Below the pieces are notes generated by a model. The model saw only the letters and a program-made list of their open reading frames with translations, made no database searches and was not told where the DNA came from. From the NCBI GenBank assembly GCA_001776275.1, contig MFAQ01000037.1:9468-21509 (forward strand): a stretch of DNA of 12,042 nt. Reading direction: 5' to 3'. Both the position numbers and the translations under genes were made by a program. Positions 1 to 6,031 of this stretch are shown in pieces. Within the stretch, counting starts at the first letter, position 1, and the number at the start of each line of letters is the position of its first letter. This stretch comes from Candidatus Collierbacteria bacterium RIFOXYD1_FULL_40_9. Its GTDB lineage: Bacteria; Patescibacteriota; Microgenomatia; UBA1400; MFAQ01.

Positions 1-355
1 ACTCCATTTCGTAGGCTTTGTTAGTGCTCTCTGTAGACCAAGTGTTTGTTGTTCTAGACTCGGCTTTCCCTTTTTGGGAGGGGGTTACCTTGGCTTTTGT
101 TGGTGTTGGGTATTCTCTGGAAAACGTTTTTCTACAGGCTTCGTTCATAGAAACAAGTGTCTGGTACGTCATATATGCTTTACTACTCCCTTGTACATCA
201 CCACCTGCATAGAGTTTCTCGTTTGTAACCGCTTTTACATCGCCTTGCTTCTTAAATAGTGCATCAAATGGCCAGAAAGCTCCCGCACTAGAAACAAAGA
301 CAAAGGAAAAAAAGACACCTGCGGTCAAATAACTTGTAATTAGTTTCTTGTTCAT
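1..355 (-). CDS. Secreted protein of unknown function, N-terminal part (runs off the left edge)
   Basis: An open frame starts at ATG 355-353 and stays open to the window edge, giving 118 codons without a stop. The first 26 residues form a textbook Sec signal peptide: Met-Asn-Lys-Lys, a hydrophobic stretch (TAGVFFSFVFV), and a likely signal peptidase I site after SSAGA, before FWPFD. The mature part is polar, rich in Lys, Ser and Thr, with one cysteine (about residue 72), and resembles no family I recognise. It is therefore likely exported to the cell surface or periplasm-like space. It lies 58 bases downstream of the second FemAB gene on the same strand. There is no good Shine-Dalgarno before the ATG. 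TTGCTT and TAAATG about 18 bases apart at 381-408 could be a weak promoter. The function is unknown; the coding call rests on the signal peptide and the unbroken frame. Confidence 0.8.
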   Translation of the reverse strand, partial: MNKKLITSYLTAGVFFSFVFVSSAGAFWPFDALFKKQGDVKAVTNEKLYAGGDVQGSSKAYMTYQTLVSMNEACRKTFSREYPTPTKAKVTPSQKGKAESRTTNTWSTESTNKAYEME

Positions 356-413
356 ATGTTCACAAACTGTTAATAGAATCATTTAAGCATTTTTAAAGTC
401 ACAAAGCAATTTT

Positions 414-1235
414 TTAAAACCAACGATGAAAACAACCTGGGAAAGTTATTGTCTTTCCCCCAAATTTTTTCTTGAACTCAGTAAACCCAAGCCATTTTTT
501 TTGCGGCCAACGCTTGTCATATATTCCCTCAAAATCAAAAAAACTCATCCCTCTTTTCTTTTCCTCTACCAAAACCTCCCAGACCATTTTAAAGTGGGCC
601 CCTGTTTTTCTCCCTTCCTTGGTAGTAAATGAGTGTAGATAGTAGGCCGTATTGTTTGTTTCAATTAATATGATTCCCGACTGCGGCTCGTCACCTAGGT
701 AACTAACTAGGTATTTAGATTTATCTCCTAGCACTTTTTTTATTTCTTCCATCTCTATCAATTTCATAGTCCAAATCTTACTGTTTGGTTTCCATAATTC
801 CAAAAACTCCTCACCTGATACTTCTCTAATTTTCAATTTCTCATTCTTTTTTACCAACCTTTTGGAGTTTTCTGATAGTTTGTGCCACAAATCTTTTTCT
901 GTTTGCTTAAGATCAACTACCACTGTTTTTGTTGCTAAGTACGGGAAGTTAGACAGTCTATACCCCCATTTTTTATAGTTATTCCTCGAATTAATTTTTT
1001 GTGGCTCAATAATAGTACTTACAACCCTGTTCACTCTTTTTATTCTTTTTAATTCTAACCAGTCTGGGTCTACCACAGCTCTTTGAATCTTAAGCATTTT
1101 TAAACCAAAAAAGCCAATCGGTATTGCTATTCCCCATATCGTTTTTGTTGATTTTGTCGGAATCGATAGAATTTTATACCCTTTGGTTTTACAGTACGCT
1201 AGCCATAGCTGGTTCTGTCTGATGTCTTGAACCAT
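414..1235 (-). CDS. FemAB-family aminoacyltransferase, short form (273 aa)
   Basis: Predicted to transfer an amino acid from aminoacyl-tRNA to a peptidoglycan precursor or cross-bridge on the cytoplasmic side. The C-terminal half has the FemAB/GNAT-fold signature: residues 233 onward read FDFEGI, then WLGFTEFKKKFGG, matching the family pattern 'yDFwGi...GlyrFKkgFGG'. The N-terminal half keeps the Q-x2-W-x3-C-x3-G element near residues 8-20 and an IPIGFFGLKMLKIQR segment that resembles the 'iP...lP.gk.....RGP' region, but it is clearly shortened. FemX proteins are usually about 330-340 residues, and this one is 273. ATG 1235 lies 3 bases after the stop of the upstream FemAB gene, so translation is probably coupled; there is no strong ribosome site. 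Family membership is fairly sure. The amino acid carried and the acceptor are unknown, and it could instead modify a non-peptidoglycan substrate. Confidence 0.82.
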   Translation of the reverse strand: MVQDIRQNQLWLAYCKTKGYKILSIPTKSTKTIWGIAIPIGFFGLKMLKIQRAVVDPDWLELKRIKRVNRVVSTIIEPQKINSRNNYKKWGYRLSNFPYLATKTVVVDLKQTEKDLWHKLSENSKRLVKKNEKLKIREVSGEEFLELWKPNSKIWTMKLIEMEEIKKVLGDKSKYLVSYLGDEPQSGIILIETNNTAYYLHSFTTKEGRKTGAHFKMVWEVLVEEKKRGMSFFDFEGIYDKRWPQKKWLGFTEFKKKFGGKTITFPGCFHRWF

Positions 1236-1238
1236 TTT

Positions 1239-2240
1239 TTAAGCAAACTTCTTAACAAATCGCAAAACAATCCACCTTAAGCTTTCTGCAAACAAATAAA
1301 TCTTATACAAAATTGGATCAATAACCAAGTCAAATGTCCCAGCAAACTCCACCAAGTCTCCTCCATAACCCTGCTTAAATCGGTGGAAGCCATACCAACT
1401 GTCGTTACTGTCCGGATCAGGACCAAGACTTCCCCACATATCAAACTCCGTACACTTCATTTTTTTACCGTATTTAATTACCTCCCACATCAACAAGTTG
1501 TTTGCCATTACTTCTTTGTACTTAGTACTCGAAGCTCCATATGGGTAGTACATCTTATTGTTCAATACAAAAACCATCCACACTGAAACCGTTTCTCCTT
1601 CGTAAACCGCCTTAAATAACTGTCCCATTCCAGAAGAAATCATCTCTTTCCACATCTTCTTGTGATAATCTTTGGTGTGAGAGTAAAAACCCTGTCTTTT
1701 GGTTGTTTCTTCTGTCAATTTCCAATACTCCTCAAAAGTTTCCTCTGAGTTATCTTGTTCTATTTTTACGCCTTTTTTTGTTGCCAAGCGAACATTGTAT
1801 CGAGTCTTTTGGTTTAGGTTTGCAAAAAGCTCGTCCTCACTACTATTTAGGCTTAAAATAAAGGTAAATCTGGTAAACAATGGTTTGCCATGCACAAAAA
1901 AACTCATTGGTTCGTAATCTGTTTTTTTATCAGCTCTCACGTTTGGTTCTAGTTTTACAAAAATTGCCTTTCGTTTTTTTGCCTCCATTCCTATCTTCTT
2001 TATTGCCTCCAAACTCGGAAAGTCTGACTTTGGCATGTATCCAATCCACCTACCAGTTTTTGGAACCCTATGCCAAGTAATCTGATAAGAGGCAACGTCT
2101 TTTTTGTCTTCTGACTCAATAAGTCTTGTTATCAAAATTCCTGTCTTCTTTCTAAATTCACCCCATTCCCACGACTGTAGTGGGTGTTTGGCTAGTTTAT
2201 TAAAAATTATCTTTTCTTTTTCTGTTGCTTCTCTAATCAC
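1239..2240 (-). CDS. FemAB-family peptidoglycan bridge aminoacyltransferase (333 aa, GTG start)
   Basis: A full-length FemX/MurM-like enzyme that would add the first residue of an interpeptide bridge to lipid II using aminoacyl-tRNA. Family landmarks are the PLQSWEWGEFRKKTG segment near residues 19-33, the GRWIGYMPKSDFP segment around residue 62, KLEPN at about residue 96, and the second GNAT repeat ending in ASSTKYKEVMANNLLMWE. Residues 266 onward read FDMWGSLGP, then WYGFHRFKQGYGG, which is diagnostic for the family. The C-terminus is a basic amphipathic helix. The start must be GTG 2240-2238: an in-frame TAG lies at 2250-2252 and no ATG occurs before the conserved N-terminus. A TAGAAT hexamer ends 6 bases before the GTG, suggesting its own leaderless promoter, although it is also only 47 bases downstream of the helicase gene. 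The 333-residue length is normal for the family. The specific amino acid cannot be read from the sequence. Confidence 0.93.
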   Translation of the reverse strand: MIREATEKEKIIFNKLAKHPLQSWEWGEFRKKTGILITRLIESEDKKDVASYQITWHRVPKTGRWIGYMPKSDFPSLEAIKKIGMEAKKRKAIFVKLEPNVRADKKTDYEPMSFFVHGKPLFTRFTFILSLNSSEDELFANLNQKTRYNVRLATKKGVKIEQDNSEETFEEYWKLTEETTKRQGFYSHTKDYHKKMWKEMISSGMGQLFKAVYEGETVSVWMVFVLNNKMYYPYGASSTKYKEVMANNLLMWEVIKYGKKMKCTEFDMWGSLGPDPDSNDSWYGFHRFKQGYGGDLVEFAGTFDLVIDPILYKIYLFAESLRWIVLRFVKKFA

Positions 2241-2252
2241 TCTTCTATTCTA
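2241..2252 (-). promoter_or_regulatory. Candidate leaderless promoter of the first FemAB gene
   Basis: On the minus strand TAGAAT (2252-2247) is followed by exactly 6 bases (AGAAGA) and then the GTG start. A -10 hexamer in that position puts transcription start at the G of GTG. The same TAGAAT-AGA-N-G-N-GTG arrangement precedes the helicase gene. The purine run AGAAGA touches the start codon and is too close to serve as a normal Shine-Dalgarno. The -35 is poor: TTGCTC lies 15 bases upstream. Confidence 0.45.
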
Positions 2253-2287
2253 TATCAAGCCGATAACGAGCAAGCTCTTACTCTGCC

Positions 2288-4180
2288 TCACCAGCCATCA
2301 ATATCAGCAAAGTCGTCCTTGGTGACTAGATCTATTTCCCAGTCAGAAACAATTCTTCTTACTTTTTCCTTACTCACCGCTTTGGCTGTAATATCCCCAG
2401 TTTCTTCTGTCCATTTTTTATCCAAAACGGTTGGCGAGATTTCGCTCAAAAAACGAGAGGGAATACTTCTCATTCGGCCTCCGAAAATAAGTCTTGATCT
2501 GGCAAAACTTAAGGTTAACTTTGTCTTAGCTCTAGTCATTGCTACATACATCAAACGCCTCTCTTCTTCTATTTCCTCTTTTGACCCTAAAGCGATAGAT
2601 CGAGAGTGGGGGAAAAGCCCTTCTTCAAGGCCAACAATGTATACAGCTCCAAACTCCAGTCCCTTGGCAGCGTGAACGGTCATCAGTGTAATTTTTGCAC
2701 TACTTTGAGCCTTTTTTGCTTCTGATTCAGCAAGTGCCGCACTCTCCAAAAAAGACTCAACACTTGAATATAAGGAGGCTACGGCCAACAACTCGTTTAT
2801 GTTTTCTATTCTACTTTGGTCTTCTTGGTCCCGATCGTCATATCTACTAAGAAAGTCTACCTCGTTCATTATTTCGTTAAGTGTTTCGCCAACATTGGAG
2901 TCTACTATCGCTGGGTTTTTTGAATTGAGCCAGTCAAAAAACTTTACGAGTCGCCTTTTCCCAATTTTCTCTGCTCGTTTTTTGCTCACTTCTTCCTCTT
3001 TGTTTATCATCAGTCTAAGGTAAGAGATGAGATCTTTTATTTCTGCTCTTCCATAAAACCTCACTCCACCAACTAGTTTATAGGGAATGCTTCTCCTTAC
3101 TAGCTCTTCCTCCAGTGCCCGAGACAAAGAGTTGACTCTATACAAGATCGCAACTTCCGAAAAAGCAGATTGTATATTGGCCTCAAAAACTACTCTCTTC
3201 GCTTCTTGTTTTTCGTCTTCACTCTCTATTAATCTTATTTTTTCTCCTTCGTCATTGGTTGCAATTAGTCTTATGGTGGGGTGAGAAGTATTGTTGCTAA
3301 CAACGCCATAAGCGCCATCTAATATGTTTTGAGTGCTACGATAATTCTTTGGTAGGTTAATTTTATAAATCTCTGGATATTGCTCTTCCAAAAGCAACAA
3401 GTTTCTAAAGTCTGCCCCTCTGAATGAGTAAATGGCCTGAGATGAGTCTCCAACCACAGTAAGATTTTTTTTCTCTCCTGCTAGGTATTTGGTTAGCTCA
3501 AACTGTGCTTTGTTGGTATCCTGATACTCATCAACCAGTATCCATTCTAGTTTTTTGTTTATCTCCTCGCTAACTGTCGGCATCTTAAATAATTCCACGC
3601 TTTTTACCAGTAAATCATCAAAGTCCAATGCTCGATTTCTCTTTAGTTTCTCTTGATATTTACTCCAAGCCATTACCAAGTTCTTATAAAAATAGTTATT
3701 TTTTTCCTCAACAAGTAAAGCCGGTGTGGTTAAATCGTTCTTTGCCTTACCTATTAGTGAAAGAAACATTCGTGGGTTAATCTCAGACGTGTCTAATTTC
3801 ATTTCCTTTATCACTTCTTTCATCACCACCTCGCTATCCTCAGAATCAAATACTACAAAATTTCTTGGTATACCCAGTATTTCTCCGTATTCTCTAAGAA
3901 GTTTTACGCAAAATGAGTGGAAGGTCCCCACAAAGCCAAGATTTTCATTTACCACGCCAAGTAATTTTCCTATTCGCTTCTTCATTTCTTCGGCTGCTTT
4001 GTTGGTAAAGGTCAGAAGGGCAATTTTGTTAGGTGAAACTTTTTGGTTTTCGATAATACTCACAACTCTATGTACCAACACCTTTGTTTTTCCCGAGCCA
4101 GCCCCGGCCAAAACCAAAAGTGGTCCAGTCTTATAATCTACAGCTTGCTGTTGTTCTGTATTTAGTTCATCGATTCTCAC
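2288..4180 (-). CDS. uvrD: UvrD/PcrA-like superfamily 1 DNA helicase with a shortened 2B region (630 aa, GTG start)
   Basis: An ATP-dependent 3'-5' DNA helicase for repair and replication restart. The motifs are in canonical order: Q-motif LNTEQQQAV (6-14), Walker A AGAGSGKT (25-32), Ia TFTNKAA (57-63), GTFHSFC (85-91), Walker B VDEYQDT (216-222), III VVGDSSQAIYSFRGA (242-256), IV LPKNYRS (276-282), V TVHAAKGLEF (501-510) and VI RRLMYVAMTRAK (541-552). It is shorter than PcrA/UvrD (about 720 residues). From YLRL (387) to motif V there are about 112 residues, where I recall about 175 in PcrA, and the usual 'RIINVPKRGIG' element is missing, replaced by a Lys/Arg/Glu-rich stretch. The C-terminus ends in acidic DDFADIDGW, with no recognisable RNA-polymerase-binding Tudor-like tail. 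The start is GTG 4180; an in-frame TAG lies just upstream at 4190-4192. It is transcribed divergently from tpiA. Rep versus PcrA versus UvrD cannot be settled by eye. Confidence 0.96.
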   Translation of the reverse strand: MRIDELNTEQQQAVDYKTGPLLVLAGAGSGKTKVLVHRVVSIIENQKVSPNKIALLTFTNKAAEEMKKRIGKLLGVVNENLGFVGTFHSFCVKLLREYGEILGIPRNFVVFDSEDSEVVMKEVIKEMKLDTSEINPRMFLSLIGKAKNDLTTPALLVEEKNNYFYKNLVMAWSKYQEKLKRNRALDFDDLLVKSVELFKMPTVSEEINKKLEWILVDEYQDTNKAQFELTKYLAGEKKNLTVVGDSSQAIYSFRGADFRNLLLLEEQYPEIYKINLPKNYRSTQNILDGAYGVVSNNTSHPTIRLIATNDEGEKIRLIESEDEKQEAKRVVFEANIQSAFSEVAILYRVNSLSRALEEELVRRSIPYKLVGGVRFYGRAEIKDLISYLRLMINKEEEVSKKRAEKIGKRRLVKFFDWLNSKNPAIVDSNVGETLNEIMNEVDFLSRYDDRDQEDQSRIENINELLAVASLYSSVESFLESAALAESEAKKAQSSAKITLMTVHAAKGLEFGAVYIVGLEEGLFPHSRSIALGSKEEIEEERRLMYVAMTRAKTKLTLSFARSRLIFGGRMRSIPSRFLSEISPTVLDKKWTEETGDITAKAVSKEKVRRIVSDWEIDLVTKDDFADIDGW

Positions 4181-4215
4181 ACCTCTATTCTAACCCGCTA
4201 TCTGCCATTTGTGAT
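4181..4215 (-). promoter_or_regulatory. Candidate leaderless promoter of the helicase gene
   Basis: On the minus strand TAGAAT (4192-4187) is followed by 6 bases (AGAGGT) and the GTG start at 4180. ATCACA (4215-4210) sits 17 bases upstream of the hexamer and matches 4 of 6 positions of a TTGACA -35 box. The AGAGGT directly abuts the GTG, leaving no spacing for normal ribosome-site use, so leaderless initiation fits better. It shares the 89-base divergent region with the tpiA promoter. Confidence 0.5.
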
Positions 4216-4253
4216 CTCCTTAAATGTCACAATCCCAAAAGTTATTGCGTGCT

Positions 4254-4269
4254 TGTTATAATTACCACA
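4254..4269 (+). promoter_or_regulatory. Extended -10 promoter of tpiA, leaderless geometry
   Basis: TGTTATAAT (4254-4262) is a perfect extended -10 element (TG-n-TATAAT), followed by 7 bases and the GTG start of tpiA at 4270. No convincing -35 lies 17 bases upstream (CCCAAA at 4234-4239), which is tolerable for an extended -10 promoter. There is no Shine-Dalgarno between the promoter and the GTG, so the mRNA would begin at or one base before the start codon. Confidence 0.65.
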
Positions 4270-4959
4270 GTGAAATATATAGTTGGTAACTGGAAAAGCA
4301 ATCAGAATCTCACACAATCTTTTCTCTGGTTAGATGATTTAATTGCTTTAAAGCCAAAAATTACTCCAGACAAAAAAGTAATTTTATGTTTGCCTTTTAC
4401 TGATATCGCTACATTCAATCAAAAATTAAACGAATCAGGACTACCCATAGAGGTTGCGGCTCAAAATGTTTCCCATATGGCTCCTGGTAAGCATACCGGC
4501 GAAATCAACGCCCAAATGCTTTCTGAGCTTGTCTCCTATTGCATTGTCGGACACCACGAAAGAAGAGCAGACTTCGCTGAAACTTCAGATGTGGTGGCAA
4601 CCAAGGCAAGTTTTTTGTTAGAGAACTCAATAACTCCCATTATCTGCCTCGATAAGCCCTACTTAGACCAACAAATAAAGTCACTTTTTACACAAGGTGT
4701 AGAGGTTTCAAAATGTATTTTTGTTTACGAGCCAGCAAGCGCCATCGGTACAGGTAATTCGATAGACCCAAAAGACGCCAATCATGTTGCCCATCAAATT
4801 TCTTTTTTAACAGACTACCTCTCCCCAGTCTTATATGGAGGATCTGTTTCTCCAGACAATATAAAGTCCTATATGGACGAGCCAAATATCTCAGGCGTCC
4901 TAGTTGGTACAGATAGTCTAAACCCCACTCTTTTTGCAGACATTATCAACGCCACCTGA
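4270..4959 (+). CDS. tpiA: Triosephosphate isomerase, short and divergent (229 aa, GTG start)
   Basis: Interconverts dihydroxyacetone phosphate and glyceraldehyde 3-phosphate in glycolysis, in the cytoplasm. The substrate and catalytic residues are visible: GNWKSN with Lys9, His95 in GHHERR, Glu154 in VYEPASAIGTG (the loop 6 lid), the YGGSV phosphate loop (189-193) and LVGTDSL (211-217). The dimer loop element HTGEI (75-79) is kept. Differences from typical TIMs are length (229 against about 250), His for Ser in GHSERR, Ser for Trp in the lid's EPVWAIGTG, and CLDK where CVGE is usual, with a short segment missing after it. The frame is open further upstream to about 4084, but homology begins exactly at GTG 4270 and the promoter overlaps any longer form, so GTG is the start. 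The LCP gene follows after one base, suggesting co-transcription. Confidence 0.95.
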   Translation: MKYIVGNWKSNQNLTQSFLWLDDLIALKPKITPDKKVILCLPFTDIATFNQKLNESGLPIEVAAQNVSHMAPGKHTGEINAQMLSELVSYCIVGHHERRADFAETSDVVATKASFLLENSITPIICLDKPYLDQQIKSLFTQGVEVSKCIFVYEPASAIGTGNSIDPKDANHVAHQISFLTDYLSPVLYGGSVSPDNIKSYMDEPNISGVLVGTDSLNPTLFADIINAT

Positions 4960-4960
4960 C

Positions 4961-6031
4961 ATGTTTTTTAAAAATAATAGTTTGAGTCGTATTATGCTTC
5001 ACATCTTTTTTCTTTCTAAAAAGTATTTCCATATCTTTACTCTCTTTTTTTTGTTAACAATTGGATTCTATGGCTACACTCTTGGATCAAAATATCTATC
5101 AAAACTAGAAATCAAACCAAAAGACTTACTCAATTTTTTCTCAGAAAACAAAGAAAAATTAAATAGCCAAGCCGGAATTACTAATTTTTTGGTGCTAGGA
5201 ATAAGAGGGGAGGGCACAGACTCTCCAAACTTAACAGATTCAATAATTCTTGCTTCCCTAAATCAACAAAATGATACTCTGACCCAAATTGGTATCCCAA
5301 GAGATTTGTGGGTACCCTCAATCAGAGACAAAATTAATACTGCCTATCACTATGGGCAGGAGGCAACTACCGGGGGTGGCATCAGTTTAGTCGAAGCTAG
5401 TATTTATGAGGTAACGGGTCAGCCTATAAACTACACAGCCATCATAAACTTTAGCTTTTTTAAGCAAGTAATAGATCTAATTGGTGGGTTAGATATTTAT
5501 GTTAGTCCCGGCTTTGTCGATAATGAGTTTCCCATTCCTGGCAAAGAAAATTCTATGCCTGTATCCTCTCGCTTTGAAACCATTTCTTTTCCTGAGGGTC
5601 TTAATCACTTAGATGGTGAAACCGCTTTAAAGTTTGTTCGGTCTCGCCATTCACCAGATGATCAGGGTACGGACTTTGCCCGCTCCAAACGCCAACAACA
5701 AATAATTTCAGCCATCAAAGAGAAACTAACAAGCACAAATTTCTTTTTAGATGAAAACAAAGTTTCTGATCTCATAGATATTGCCAAAAACAATCTCATC
5801 ACCAATCTACCTCCATCACACTACCCTACGATTGCTAGAATTGCCCTAGACCTAAACAAGCAAAACATAAGAGCTGCTGTTCTAGATACTACGCCAGATG
5901 TAAATGGGATTAGTATTCTCTACAATCCTCCGATTTCTAAAACCTACGATAATAAATGGGTCCTTATACCAAAAGACAATAACTGGAAGGCTTTAAAACT
6001 ATATATTGAAAAAATAATTTCTAGTCCTTGA
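4961..6031 (+). CDS. LytR-CpsA-Psr (LCP) family cell-wall polymer transferase (356 aa)
   Basis: A membrane-anchored enzyme, acting outside the membrane, that transfers lipid-linked glycopolymers to peptidoglycan. It has a short basic N-terminus, one transmembrane helix at about residues 23-42, then the LCP domain: FLVLGIRGEG (76-85), LTDSIILASL (91-100) with Asp93, IPRDLWVPSI (112-121), KINTAYHYG (124-132), FPEGLNHLDGETALKFVRSRH (from 210) and TDFARSKRQQQII (from 237). The conserved Asp and Arg residues that bind the polyprenyl pyrophosphate are all present. ATG 4961 lies one base after the tpiA stop and gives a normal N-in anchor. A TTG at 4934 inside tpiA would add nine residues with no benefit. 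There is no Shine-Dalgarno, so reinitiation after tpiA is likely. The 3' end overlaps the convergent DUF2298 gene by 11 bases. The polymer transferred is unknown. Confidence 0.94.
   Translation: MFFKNNSLSRIMLHIFFLSKKYFHIFTLFFLLTIGFYGYTLGSKYLSKLEIKPKDLLNFFSENKEKLNSQAGITNFLVLGIRGEGTDSPNLTDSIILASLNQQNDTLTQIGIPRDLWVPSIRDKINTAYHYGQEATTGGGISLVEASIYEVTGQPINYTAIINFSFFKQVIDLIGGLDIYVSPGFVDNEFPIPGKENSMPVSSRFETISFPEGLNHLDGETALKFVRSRHSPDDQGTDFARSKRQQQIISAIKEKLTSTNFFLDENKVSDLIDIAKNNLITNLPPSHYPTIARIALDLNKQNIRAAVLDTTPDVNGISILYNPPISKTYDNKWVLIPKDNNWKALKLYIEKIISSP

Noticed and set aside
356..413. Possible intrinsic terminator between the short FemAB gene and the secreted-protein gene
   Set aside because: Only a 5-base A/T stem (TTTAA...TTAAA) can be drawn; there is no GC-rich hairpin.
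2253..2287. GAGC-AA-GCTC inverted repeat between the helicase and FemAB genes as a terminator or operator
   Set aside because: The stem is about four bases with a two-base loop and no T-run; too weak to call.
3726..4136. A 136-codon plus-strand open frame opposite the helicase
   Set aside because: The minus strand here encodes intact helicase motifs I, Ia and the GTFHSFC element; the plus frame has no recognisable features.
4084..4269. A longer N-terminus for triosephosphate isomerase
   Set aside because: The extra residues overlap the helicase start and the tpiA promoter and match nothing; TIM homology begins at GTG 4270.
4957..6031. TGA recoded to glycine, as in some CPR lineages
   Set aside because: TGA ends both tpiA and the LCP gene exactly at the family C-terminus, and no gene has in-frame TGA.
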